Of a stretch of 64,000 nucleotides of DNA, positions 45,064 to 55,033 are shown in pieces. The notes below the pieces were generated by a model. The model had not been told where the DNA came from. It saw only the letters and a program-made list of their open reading frames with translations, and did not search any database. Origin of the DNA: Trichodelitschia bisporula (taxonomy: Eukaryota; Ascomycota; Dothideomycetes; Phaeotrichales; Phaeotrichaceae); assembly GCA_010356995.1 (NCBI GenBank), contig ML996703.1:1-64000 (forward strand). The letters run 5' to 3'. Made by a program: the position numbers and the translations under genes. Numbering within the stretch: the stretch's first letter is position 1; the number at the start of each line of letters is the position of its first letter.

Positions 45064-46603
45064 ATGAGAGCGTCCCTCGGGCTGCTGTGCCTCGCGCATA
45101 TCGCCCTCACCGTTGCCGTCCCTCCACCTCCTCCGCATATGCCGCCTAAATTCCCATCCCATATCCCGCTGGCTAAATCAGCTTCTCCTCCCGTATCACC
45201 TCATACACAACCTCCACCTCCCAATCCCCTCTCGAACACGCAACAGCTCCCCTCACCCCCTCCATCCTCAACCAACGCAACAGCCTTCCCCAATGCCTCC
45301 CTCCTCCCCCCACCATCCACCCCACCAACACCAGACCAATCCCTCCCCGAAACCGGCGACAACGGCCAACCAGGCGGCATCTTCGGCGGTCCAGCTGCAG
45401 GCCTCTTCAGCCTCTTCGCCGGCGACCAGCGCGCGCCCACAAACCAACCACCAAGTACTTCCCCACTGCCCTCTCAACCCCCCAACTGACGTCCAGAAAA
45501 ACATCACGCAAAGCACCCCAGCCCCCGCCGGCACCGCGGACCCCGCCCCCCCTCCCCTCCCATCCCAGTCGCCCAAAACGCCACCCTGTCCAGCACCCTC
45601 ACAGCCCTACTCTCTGGCGCCCACATCGCCCCGCTAATCTCCGGCCCCGAATTCAGCGCCACGCTGGCACACATGACGGCCGCCGACCTCGCGCACCCCG
45701 GGACAGGCCCATACCCAGCCGGGCCCTTCACCGACGCCACCCTGCCCGGGCACACGATCTTCGCCCCGCTCGTCCCGCCACCGGTGCGCGTCCTCATGCC
45801 CGTCTTCCTCTGGGCCGGAGCCGGGTGCATCCGCGCGGGATCCCTATATGCCCCATTCTTGAGTGAGATCGCGAGCCACGGGTACCTAGTCATTGCGACG
45901 GGCAACCCGCTGCCGCCGGTGACGGTTGAGAACGGGACGCTGGGCTGGCAGGCGCTGAGCCGGGCGCTGGCGCAGCCGGCGAGTCACCCAGGCGATCTGA
46001 GCGCGGCGCTAGAGTGGGTGGTCCGGCGGCGACCTACGCGGTTCGGCGGCGTAGATAGCCAGGCGATTTTGATGGGGGGGCATAGTTGTGGCGGGTTGGA
46101 GGTGTATAGTGCTGCGTGGAGGGAGGCGAGGGTTAGGGGCCTTATGTTGTTTAATAGTGGGACGTTGGATGTTAGGACGAGGGCGCTGTTGGCGGAGGAG
46201 AGGGTGCCGGTTGCTTATTTTACTGGCGGGAGGACAGATGGGGCGGAGGGAAATGTGAGTCACCCTTTCGTTGACTAGAGTGATGGAGCTGATGAGTTAG
46301 GCCGAAGCCGATTACCGCGCTCTGCCTGAGGGTCTGCCGGCGTTCAAGGCTAGTCTCGACACCGGGCATGCCGGAACGTTGTTCTCGCGGAATGGGGGGA
46401 AGTATGGGAAGGCGGCGGTCGAGTACCTGCAATGGCGGGTACGGGGGATCTCGCGGGCGAAAGATGCGTGTCTGCGCCCCGACTCACCGGGGAGCCTAGT
46501 GGGCGATGGATGGAGGGTAGGATTCAAGAACTGGCTCCCGACGGAGAAGGTGGGCGACTCGGAGGAAGATGACGAGGAAGAGGGCGAGCCGGCGGCGCGG
46601 TGA
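45064..46603 (+). CDS. secreted serine alpha/beta hydrolase with Pro-rich N-terminus
   Basis: Three exons (45064-45454, 45569-46254, 46301-46603) give 459 aa. The first intron (114 nt, GTACTT...TCCCAG with a CTGAC branch site) removes an in-frame stop and restores the original frame; the second is 46 nt. Signal peptide MRASLGLLCLAHIALTVAVP, then about 110 Pro/Ser/Thr-rich residues, then the hydrolase: VLMPVFLWAGAGCIRAGSLY, HGYLVIATGNPLPP and the nucleophile elbow ILMGGHSCGGLEVYS. DTGHAGTLF near the C-terminus is a candidate catalytic-His segment, and the tail is acidic. It resembles the chlorophyllase/dienelactone-hydrolase-like group of fungal secreted esterases; the substrate is unknown. 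The intron 1 boundary is inferred and other acceptors exist. Confidence 0.7.
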
Positions 46604-48045
46604 GCGGGTCGAGAGCGGGGTCGGTTTAGCGTATCGTAATTCGGCCAGTGGGCGGGAGCTGGCCGGCGTTAGCAAACTTAATCATCTAAGCTTTTATCGC
46701 TGTGAGAAGGAGCTCGAGCACCATACCGCCGGAGATCATACCTCGGATTTACAGATCGGCAAATGCGATCTAGAAGCCCGCCCATCAGCCCACATTATCG
46801 CCGGACTCATACGCACCCCCCCCCGCATATGACATCTCACCCCACGAAAACATGGGCGGTACGTGCGAGAGGAAAGAGCAGACGGCGTGTGCGGACTGAG
46901 AAGTTGATAAGCCTACCGCAAGATCCTTGGTATATCCTCTCACCTGCACGGCGTGAAGGTTTATACCGCGGTCTTTCTCTACCGCGATGATGGGGACGGG
47001 GATATGATCAGGTTATGTGCCCGGAGATGAGACGGTGTCAAGGACGGATCTAGATTCAAGTAAAACTAGACATCCGCAAAGGTTGCGGTGTAAAGTGAAG
47101 ATGGAGATAAAGACAATGAAAGGAAGAGATTTGAGAGGTTCACCAAAATAAAGACATGATGTCCTCTGTAGCTCCCTCCTTCAACCATTCGTACGCCATC
47201 GGTACCTGCCTCAGTCATGCGCACGTTACCACCAAGTTCGCCTTCCTTTGACAGCCACTGCCCACAAGGGTGGTATGTTCTTTCCAACGTAAATGCTGCT
47301 TATACGAGTAAACATACCTGCCTTGATGCCCTATCCCGTTTATATGACCTCCATCTTCGTGACGAGGCACGGGGTTGCGAGTGGCCAATAGGTAAACAGC
47401 TGAGAAGCAGTTACAACGGCCGTTGTCTTGCGTCCGTTGCTCTTGTACGAGTGAACCGAGGATGCGGTGAGCGTAACGTTCGAGATAGATGCCCGTGCGC
47501 GGGCTTCAAGGTGCTGAAATGAGATAAGCGACGGACATGTGTGGGGACGCCCCTGTAGATGAGGGTTGAGGCGGGGGATCTGCCAGGGATCGGCTGGGGA
47601 TCCGGGGAGGGCCGCCAACACGTGATACCGGACGAAGCATCGACAGTTCAGCCTTGCGGGGTTTACCTCCGTTCATGCTTCTTATTGTCCTTGAAGATAG
47701 TATCATTACCAATCCAATCCAATCCAATCCAATCCAATCCAATCCAATCCAATCCATGCCAGCCCATGCGAAATCCCTACATTTGGCCATTGTGTGGCAG
47801 TTCAATTCAACATCCCAATCAAATTATCTTTTTGTGTCTCCTCCGCTCCGCATCCCCACTCTCTCGAGCGTTATGCCTTGTCCACGCGCACTGAGCGCCT
47901 CAATGTCTATATCAACACTCTCGGAGGATGGAAGAGGGAGTGAAAGAGTACATAAGCCACACCGCAGCTTCTCCTCCCACCTCCAGCCCCAACTGTCCTT
48001 CACTCGTCAGTCGCTCATTACCGGCCCGCCCATCCATTCTCAGCC
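46604..48045. other. 1.4-kb intergenic region, promoter of cutinase
   Basis: No gene supported. The notable feature is a run of nine CCAAT pentanucleotides at 47709-47753. A C8 run lies near 46817. Confidence 0.5.
47709..47755 (+). promoter_or_regulatory. nine tandem CCAAT boxes
   Basis: CCAAT repeats with exact 5-bp period, starting at 47709 and ending at 47753, about 290 nt upstream of the cutinase start codon. Each unit matches the core site of the fungal HAP/CBC complex, though it may simply be a pentanucleotide microsatellite. Confidence 0.6.
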
Positions 48046-48893
48046 ATGAAGTACACCAGCCTCCTCTGCCTCGCCAGTCTCGCCAGCGCCTTCCCCGCGC
48101 TTCTCTCACGGGACAGCTGTGACATCGGCTTCGTCTTCGCACGGGGCTCGATGGAGCCGTCGCCAATGGTGCGGGCCCCTCTCTTTCCAGCCCAAAACTA
48201 ACCGCACCATAGGGCATGCTCATCGGCCCGCAACTCGAATCCGACCTCAAAAAGGCATTCCCCAAAACCCTAACAACCTACCCCGTCCTCTACAGCGCCT
48301 CCCTCCTCACCAACCTCTCCCCCGCACGCACCGACCAAGCCAGCATCGACAAAGGCCTCGAAGCCTTCCGCAAAGCCGCCTCATGCCGCATCATCATCGC
48401 CGCAGGCTATTCCCAAGGCGCAGCCGTGATGCACAACGTCGTGAGCTGGAAAGGCCTGGACTCCGCGCTCAAGAACAAGATCGCCGGCGTCGCGCTCTTC
48501 GGCGACACGCGCAACCAGCAGGACAAAGGGCATATACTGAATTTCCCGGCCGAGCGGAGTAAGGTCTGGTGCACGCCGAGTGATGGCGTGTGTGGCGGGC
48601 AGTTGAATGTCAATGCGGCGCATTTGAGCTATAGCAATGGCATTATCAAGGAGGCGGCGGATTGGCTGAAGGCGTCGGTTGCGAATATGAAGGGCGGCGA
48701 GGCTCCCGCTGCGGCTCCAGCGGAGTCACCGACTGAGGCGCCTACTGAGGCTCCAGCTCCGGGGAAGGCGGCGGCAAAGGGGGCCCCGAGAGCCGCGAAG
48801 GGTTCGGCTGCGAAGGGAGGCGCTTCTTCGGCGTCGTCCACGTCGAAGGGCGGCATGGCGGGCATGAGCGGCATGAGCGGGCATGGCCACTAG
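48046..48893 (+). CDS. cutinase with Ala/Pro/Lys-rich linker and Met/His C-terminal tail
   Basis: Two exons (48046-48168, 48213-48893; 44-nt intron) give 267 aa. Signal peptide MKYTSLLCLASLASAFP. The cutinase triad is present: Ser108 in AAGYSQGAAVMH, Asp165 in TPSDGVCGG and His178 in AAHLSY, with four Cys placed for the two usual disulfides. The enzyme hydrolyses cutin or other polyesters outside the cell. Typical cutinases end shortly after the His; here about 65 extra residues follow, first repeated PTEAP units, then Ala/Gly/Ser/Lys, ending GGMAGMSGMSGHGH. That tail has no hydrophobic GPI signal; it might bind metal, wall polymer or an anionic surface. Start chosen at the signal peptide. 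Confidence 0.88.
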
Positions 48894-49022
48894 GGTGCCG
48901 AGGGTTGCGGAGTCTTCTTGCCGAGTTGCACTGCAGCGGCAGTATATACTGGCAGCCGAATTAAATGCTCATTCGTCTGCACGTATGTTGTGTGCAGCCC
49001 ACTGGAGCTTTCTCAGTGCAGA

Positions 49023-49157
49023 TGGACTACCCGTTGGCGATGGACTACCCAGTACTGACGGTCTACCCGTTGCTGACGGTTTACCCGCTGCTGATGGACT
49101 ACCCGCTGCTGATGGACTGCGAGTACCCGGTACTGATCAACTACCCGGCGCTGACGG
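49023..49157 (+). repeat. 18-bp minisatellite, about seven units
   Basis: Units of the type GGACTACCCGTTGCTGAT repeat with an 18-bp period and moderate divergence. One frame reads (M/T)(D/V)YPLL repeats, but no gene model supports translation. It lies between the cutinase stop and the 3' end of the minus-strand gene at 49177. Confidence 0.8.
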
Positions 49158-49176
49158 ACCACACGTCGCGAGGAAA

Positions 49177-49914
49177 TTAATCCCCGCTGTCAATCGAAGC
49201 CCGATGCTCCGGCGACGACCCCTCAAACAGCGAGTCCCGATCAAAATGCCGCCCATGCACCGAAGGACTCTTGTCAGCCGGCGGGCGCGGTTGGGGGAGA
49301 TTAATCGGGCCCTCCGGAATCCGAGCCTCAAGCCGCAAAAGAATCCCCTTAATAGTCTCCACATCGCTACGGCCGTTAGTCAAACCCATACAAACGGTCT
49401 CACAGCCCTCAAGCCTCCCCGCGTCAAGAAAAAGGATTACCCACGCAGCAAGCGCATTCAAACCCACCGCCATCTTCCTCGCCCTCAACGTCTCCACTCT
49501 GCGCACACTCTCCTCCAACCCCCCCCGCCTAACCACCCACATAACCCGTTCCCAACTCAACCACTGCCCGACCTCCGCGCCCCTCTTTCCCATCCCCTCA
49601 ATCTCCTCCTCCAGCTCCAAATGCGCATCAAAATACTCCTGCAACATCGCGTCCCACTGCCCCGCCGTCCGCGCCCCCTCGCCCAAATCCAGCGACGCAA
49701 GACCGCTGGCCCGGCCGCCGCGGAGGCGGAACGAGCGCTCGGAGACGGTGTTCGAGACGCTGGCGCTGATGCGCCGGAGTTCGGCGGGGGCGGACCGGTA
49801 GGCGCTGGCCCAGAGGCTGACGGCGTGGCTGATGGTTACGGCGCTGATGAGGAGGGCGACGATGCCGACGATTGAGCCTGTGATGGAGAGGGGGGAGTCG
49901 GTGAGGGAGGACAT
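49177..49914 (-). CDS. unrecognised membrane protein with N-terminal helix of fungal NLR-like type
   Basis: From MSSLTDSPLSI at 49914 the protein has 245 aa; an in-frame ATG at 50079 would add 55 residues of mixed character. A hydrophobic helix (about 8-32, ITGSIVGIVALLISAVTISH) is followed by ASAYRSAPAELRRISASVSN, then a helical region with EEIEGMGKRGAEVGQWLSWE, a second hydrophobic stretch (LNALAAWVILFLDAG) and a Pro/Ser-rich tail. The N-terminus recalls the helical domain found ahead of fungal STAND/NLR proteins (SVxGLxxLAxxxSxxL...SAPxEL), but no NTPase or repeat domain follows. Function unknown. Confidence 0.55.
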   Translation of the reverse strand: MSSLTDSPLSITGSIVGIVALLISAVTISHAVSLWASAYRSAPAELRRISASVSNTVSERSFRLRGGRASGLASLDLGEGARTAGQWDAMLQEYFDAHLELEEEIEGMGKRGAEVGQWLSWERVMWVVRRGGLEESVRRVETLRARKMAVGLNALAAWVILFLDAGRLEGCETVCMGLTNGRSDVETIKGILLRLEARIPEGPINLPQPRPPADKSPSVHGRHFDRDSLFEGSSPEHRASIDSGD

Positions 49915-50325
49915 GGCGTGGGCATTGTGGAGGGAGGAGGGGAGGTGCGGTGAAGATTGAGGTGGGAAATGGCGCAGCCATGATCCTCGTTTCACCAGCA
50001 TGTCATGGTGGTGGCGCGGTGCTAGGATCTGGGCTAGGCTACGAGGCTTGGGAGCTCGAACTGCAGGGGAATGCAGCAAGGGCCCACCTCAGCTTCGGGA
50101 GGGGGGAGCCACGACATCTCGGACATGATATGAAGCCCTTGGGCCACAAGCCGTCACATCAAGCATCAAGCACCACGAGTTTATGAATTAGGCATTATGA
50201 TTAAGGTTACCGACCATCACCATCCATCATCACCAGCGACCGTTACCACCGACTCCTCGACTCCTCCGACTCCCATTACCCATTACCCGTAACCATAATC
50301 ACAGCAAACGTCCAAATCCCATCGA

Positions 50326-51699
50326 CTAGTAAACACCAGGGTAATGCGCGCGCCATTCCCCCTCCACATGCCGCGGATCGCGGCCAACACGCGGCGGCGG
50401 CGCACCATGGTCCTCGCCGAAGAACGAACGCTGCCCTTCGAGCGTGTCGTTGATGCAGTGCTTGGGCGGCGGCGCAAAGCGAGTAAAGTAGTTCGAGCGC
50501 TTCGCCTTACGCTCCTCAACGTAGGAAGTGAGGTTCTCGCACGCAGCGATCAGGACACGGTTCGCCGTGCCCGTCAGCGGTACGTCGGGCCGGCTCGTCT
50601 TCTCATAGAGCCGCAACAGGTCTTCCTGCCGATCGACCATCTTGCTGTTCGTCCACTGTTCATTTTCCCTCCCCACACGCAGCGGCTGTTCTGGGAACCA
50701 GGGCCCGTTCCAGGACTGCGAGCGCGGGTGGCTGAGGACGGCTAGCTCCGCGTTGGACATGTTGGATGTCCGCATGCGCTCTGAGAAGCAATCGACCGGG
50801 TCCTCCGGCTCCAGAGGCTCGAACCCGTTGTGCATCGCCTTCCGGGAGCGAGTTGCCAGGTCCTGCTGCTTGCGAATCGTTCCAATGGGCGGCTGCCACG
50901 ACCCGTCATGGTCAGGAGGGGCGTTCTTGAGTAGATCCACCTTCACATCGCTATCGTCGATCTTGTCCAGGACAGTGTCCAAGTCGGTCTGTCCGAACTG
51001 CGGAGGAAAGCGAAGCAGGCCGGGCGGGGGCAGCATTATACTGCCGTTGGTGCGTGGCATTCCGGGCGGTGGCATGATAAGGTTGTTGTCGGGGCGTGTC
51101 TGACGCATGTGACTCGCATCGCCGTGTGCACCAAACGCAGGTCGATCCATGAATGGGTCTTCGGGGAGGCGTCCGTCAAAAATACGCGGCATGAGGTCTT
51201 GTGGAGCCCCCAGATGCTTGGGGCGCCGGTCGTACACAGGTTGTGGGGCGTATATGTTCGTTTCTTGCGCAGCGTGGGTGGTGGTGGTGGTGGTGGTGGT
51301 GGTGGTAGTGGTGGTGATTGCGGAAACTGAGGTACGCCGAGTCCGAGTCTCTGCGTCCGAGCACCCGGCCTGCTCTCGCTGCCTCGCAACGCCGATAAAG
51401 TATGGAAGTGTATCAGGCCGGAGTGCGCTGCCAATCTTCTGACCACGCAGCTTGTCGTTGCCCAGTTGGCCTTCAATCTTCTTGCGGGCGTACGAGTACT
51501 GTCCGATGTTGACCCACTGGAAGTTGACGGCGTTCCACTGATGAGCAGCAACATCACCGTTGGGGTGCACTACGAACTGAATCTGCCCTTCACGTTCACC
51601 TTCGGTTTGTTGCAGATAGCCAGGATCGGGCAGGCGTTTACCAAAGAGCGTCGTCACGCTGTCCAGGTGTTCACCGAGGGCGGTTATGGGGTGTTGCAT
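50326..51699 (-). CDS. conserved-looking unknown protein with poly-Thr tract
   Basis: Single open frame of 457 aa. The N-terminal part (IQFVVHPNGDVAAHQWNAVN, FQWVNIGQYSYARKKIEG) looks folded and is followed by a disordered Pro/Arg/Asn-rich middle and a charged helical C-terminus (NRVLIAACENLTSYVEERK, AKRSNYFTRFAPP). Around residue 135 there are 14 consecutive Thr, encoded by an ACC/ACT microsatellite (about 51276-51317). No signal peptide, membrane segment or known domain is visible. The end FFGEDHGAPPPRVGRD plus HVEGEWRAHYPGVY is tidy and suggests a real stop. Probably a cytoplasmic or nuclear fungal protein of unknown function. Confidence 0.6.
   Translation of the reverse strand: MQHPITALGEHLDSVTTLFGKRLPDPGYLQQTEGEREGQIQFVVHPNGDVAAHQWNAVNFQWVNIGQYSYARKKIEGQLGNDKLRGQKIGSALRPDTLPYFIGVARQREQAGCSDAETRTRRTSVSAITTTTTTTTTTTTTHAAQETNIYAPQPVYDRRPKHLGAPQDLMPRIFDGRLPEDPFMDRPAFGAHGDASHMRQTRPDNNLIMPPPGMPRTNGSIMLPPPGLLRFPPQFGQTDLDTVLDKIDDSDVKVDLLKNAPPDHDGSWQPPIGTIRKQQDLATRSRKAMHNGFEPLEPEDPVDCFSERMRTSNMSNAELAVLSHPRSQSWNGPWFPEQPLRVGRENEQWTNSKMVDRQEDLLRLYEKTSRPDVPLTGTANRVLIAACENLTSYVEERKAKRSNYFTRFAPPPKHCINDTLEGQRSFFGEDHGAPPPRVGRDPRHVEGEWRAHYPGVY
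51276..51317. repeat. GGT/ACC trinucleotide microsatellite
   Basis: GGT repeated about 13 times with one GTAGTG interruption on the plus strand; encodes the poly-Thr tract of the minus-strand gene. Confidence 0.9.
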
Positions 51700-51823
51700 T
51701 ATGGTTGTATCGATAGGACCGTTGGTTGAATAGCGAAGTGTGTAGTGGCCTGTATCATCGTTAATTCAGCTTATTGTGAAAAGCTAAACTAGCCTTCCAA
51801 AGGCAGTGTGGCTCGGCAACGAT

Positions 51824-52618
51824 TTAGGCCTGAGGCTGGGGACTTAAATGCGGCTGATTCTGACCTGATATTCTCGCTTCATGACCTCCCACATGCTCCG
51901 TATGCTCATCAATCTCTTGCTGCCAGTGCCGGCCAGACATAGGCGCAAAGTGCTGCTCGGGAGAACTACTACTCGCTTCGCTCACTGAGTCTCCGATCTG
52001 GGAACCGGCGCCGCCCCCGTTAGCGAACGACCCAGGAATCATGGCGGCTCTTGCGAAGGTGGGGAAGTCAGCGGACGTCTGGCGCGGGGACACTGCTTGC
52101 GATGCCGAAGGATCTGGAGTGCCGACGGGCAGACGAAGTGGCGGCAGTGCAGCAGCGGGAGTAGCGCGCCGCTTAACTGCGTCAGTCAGTGTGTCATTCA
52201 AGCGGCGCTTGGAGGAGACCATACTGCGGCGGCGGCTTTTTGCAGCCAGTTTGGACGGCTGAACGCGTACAGCAGCTGGATTGAACGACGACGCTTGAGG
52301 TTCTGCTAAAGAAAGTTTTGTGGAAGAAGAGGATGGCGAAGACCATGAGGAGAATTGGCTCACGACTACATCAAATGCCAACAGCAGACACTCGACAAGC
52401 ATCGTTTCTTGGCTTCGAGAATGGAAGGAGCCACCGTGCCGGTTGCATTGGGGGAGGGGGGCTGAAGACGTCGTGCCTTCCCTGGGAAGCAACACCAAGG
52501 TCCATATGATCCCACATTCGTCTGTCCGGACAACAATGAATGACTCCAGGCAACCTGTGTTGGTCACGTCGAGAAGGTTTTCGTCTCGCCTCTTCCTTGC
52601 TGAGGACTCTCTCCCCAT
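51824..52618 (-). CDS. hypothetical Ser-rich protein, weakly supported
   Basis: Open frame of 264 aa. The C-terminal two thirds (from MVSSKRRLNDTLTDAVKRRA) has the composition of a disordered nuclear protein with basic clusters, SQAVSPRQTSADFPTFARAA and a His/Gln-rich end. The N-terminal third is less protein-like (Cys/Leu mixture), so a start at the internal Met near 52222 or an intron is possible. No domain recognised; it follows the poly-Thr gene on the same strand. Confidence 0.35.
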   Translation of the reverse strand: MGRESSARKRRDENLLDVTNTGCLESFIVVRTDECGIIWTLVLLPREGTTSSAPLPQCNRHGGSFHSRSQETMLVECLLLAFDVVVSQFSSWSSPSSSSTKLSLAEPQASSFNPAAVRVQPSKLAAKSRRRSMVSSKRRLNDTLTDAVKRRATPAAALPPLRLPVGTPDPSASQAVSPRQTSADFPTFARAAMIPGSFANGGGAGSQIGDSVSEASSSSPEQHFAPMSGRHWQQEIDEHTEHVGGHEARISGQNQPHLSPQPQA

Positions 52619-53526
52619 TGCGGATTGCTTCGTGATTCTCTTTTCATTCTGGATTGGTTCGTCTCATCTCTTCGTCTGTCATGCCGCCGAAGTTCCCAGA
52701 ATCGAGCTGCATCGCATTCATTCTCGCGGATATCCAGGTAACCTTTGACGCTTCATGTCAGTGTCTCACATCTGGCTAGAACGAATAGGGCAGCTATTTC
52801 CTAGGGTATCCTACGATATATTGTGTATGGACTCCCGTTGACCAACGCCTCCGCCGGCGTCAGGTGGAGAGAGATATCGTGTTGGGTCTTGTGAATGTTG
52901 TCGTTGGACAGTCCTGTCGACTTGTATTGAACTGCTGCGCGGCTCACAAAGGCCATTACAGTCAGATCTGCGTAGGTAGACAAGACATTCGACATCTCAA
53001 CTAGAAATTGACAATTGTCTACAAAGCTGATTCAACATCAAAAAATGTTAATCACCACCCCTAAATGCATGCACGCAATGTACATCGCACCGCATCTCGA
53101 CGCGTCAAAACTTGACGTTAATAAGCCGCGAACCCCGGTCCGTTCTCGACTCCTCCCAGCCAGCCGATCCGGGCCTACCCGCAGCCTTGAAACAAATATT
53201 TGCATCACCGCTGGAACGTGTTTGAGCCTTGCGGAGATGCATGCTCAGTCGCCCCGTGGATGGCACCGCATCTGCACCGATTGCATCTGCGCCAATAGTA
53301 GTGCTGGCCTTCAGACCAGACGCTCAGTGTGGTCCAATAATGATTCACCGCGTTGTACAAAAGACCCGACGCCCTCACTCCCATCACCTTCACACAATGG
53401 CGGTTGTTCACATACAAAGCCGCAAAAAGAGCAGCAACAAAGCCTTTCTCTATTATACTCCCACCACCCCCCCAGAACTCGGCTCCCAAATTTCAAGATC
53501 CATCTCCCTACGCCATACTCGATATC
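52619..53526. other. intergenic; promoter of the lactonase gene
   Basis: AT-richer than its surroundings (52750-53050). A TATTATA-like element is near 53448. No gene supported. Confidence 0.5.
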
Positions 53527-54771
53527 ATGCGTTTTCTCCTTTTCAGCTTCGCGGCGCTGGCCGCTGCCCTACCATACACCACCGAAGATTGCTACGGTGA
53601 GGCAACAAACGAGACGACCAAGTACGGCGCTGCTCACTACAATCTCTATGTCGCTACCTACGCCGGCTGGGTCTCCAGCCAGAGGTTCCCCGCGATGACC
53701 ACCCAAGGCATGAATCTCACCTCCAACATCACTGCTTGCGGCGTCAGCCCCTCGTGGCTCGCAGTGGACAACGACAACTCAATCATCTACTGTGTGGATG
53801 AAAACCAGCCCAGCGCCAACTCCTCCTCGCTCAACGCACTGCAGAAGAAATACGACGGTTCAATCGTAGCCCACAGCAGCGTCAAACTGCCCTTCGCCGC
53901 GCCCGTCCACGCCACCCCCTTCGGTTACCCGAAGACCTTCCACCTCGCTCTGGCTCATTACACCGGCTACGTGAGCGTGGTGACGCCAGGCGGTCCGGCG
54001 GCAAATAACTTGTCGCTGTACCAGAGTTTCAACCTCACAGGCGGCCCCCACGGACCGAACCCTGCTCGCCAGGCCGACGGTCCGCACCCACACCAGACGC
54101 TCCTTGACCCGACGGGACAGTACATTATCGTGCCGGATCTCGGTGCCGATTTGCTTCGCCTGTTCTACTGGAACAAAAATGCGACGACTGTTAAACTGCA
54201 GGAACTCAGCACCACGCCGGTGTTCCCGGCTGGCGGCGGTCCGCGCCACGGCCGTTTCTGGATGCCCCCCGGGTGGAAGACCGGTGATGACGTGTACTTG
54301 TTCCTGGCCAGCGAGCTCAGCAGCGCAATCACAACGTTCAGAATCGGCTACCCGCACGGCGTGGGTCTTACGATCCAGCAGCTGAGCACGATCACGGACA
54401 TGGGCAACACACCCATCCCCAGCAATACCACCTATGCCAGCGAGATCAAGACGTCGCACGACGGCAAGTTTCTGCTCGTTAGCTACCGCGGTGACCAGTC
54501 CTTCAACACAACGACGGGTCCATCGGATTCGATTGCTACGTGGAAGATTGGGGCTAAAGGAGCGCTGGAGTTTGTGCAGCTGGCGCCGGTGGGCGGGTCG
54601 TATCCGCGCAGTTTTTCCATAACGGGTGACGACAAGTACGTCGCGGTTGGGCTGCAGAAGAGCGGCAAAGTGGTGGTCTTGGAGCGGGACACTGTGACGG
54701 GCAAGCTGGGCCAGCAGAAAGCCAGCATGGATGGTTACGGAGAGGTATCTTGTGTGACGTGGGATGCCTAG
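53527..54771 (+). CDS. secreted seven-bladed beta-propeller lactonase-like protein
   Basis: Single exon, 414 aa from MRFLLFSFAALAAALP at 53527; the frame is open further upstream but the signal peptide fixes the start. The body matches the fungal lactonase (6-phosphogluconolactonase-like) propeller: YVATYAGWVSS at the first blade, PSWLAVDNDNSIIYCVDEN, a GPHGPNPARQADGPHPHQTL metal-site-like segment, YIIVPDLGADLLRLF, GGGPRHGRFWMPP, YASEIKTSHDGKFLLVSYRG and SYPRSFSITGDDKYVAVGLQ. Cytosolic relatives open sugar lactones; secreted fungal ones may act on aldonolactones or muconolactones. About eight N-glycosylation sites suggest passage through the secretory route. Substrate unknown. Confidence 0.85.
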   Translation: MRFLLFSFAALAAALPYTTEDCYGEATNETTKYGAAHYNLYVATYAGWVSSQRFPAMTTQGMNLTSNITACGVSPSWLAVDNDNSIIYCVDENQPSANSSSLNALQKKYDGSIVAHSSVKLPFAAPVHATPFGYPKTFHLALAHYTGYVSVVTPGGPAANNLSLYQSFNLTGGPHGPNPARQADGPHPHQTLLDPTGQYIIVPDLGADLLRLFYWNKNATTVKLQELSTTPVFPAGGGPRHGRFWMPPGWKTGDDVYLFLASELSSAITTFRIGYPHGVGLTIQQLSTITDMGNTPIPSNTTYASEIKTSHDGKFLLVSYRGDQSFNTTTGPSDSIATWKIGAKGALEFVQLAPVGGSYPRSFSITGDDKYVAVGLQKSGKVVVLERDTVTGKLGQQKASMDGYGEVSCVTWDA

Positions 54772-55033
54772 GAGGGCTTGCTCTCGTCTTTTCCTTTGTT
54801 CTTGTCGTTGCTTTGTTCATTGTTCACGGAGTTATTAAGATACCAATGTGATTTGCTTGCTTCTGATCTCTGTGGTGACCTCGCCATGCGATGATTGTGA
54901 TGTGATTGTGATGAGGACGGAGATGGAAGTCCCGTGCCCCTAGGTACAGCACCCTGAATCCAACCCTAACCCACATTGACCCCTCCCGCTTCTGATCCTC
55001 GTCGTCAGCCAAGTCCACCCTTAACCTCACCTC

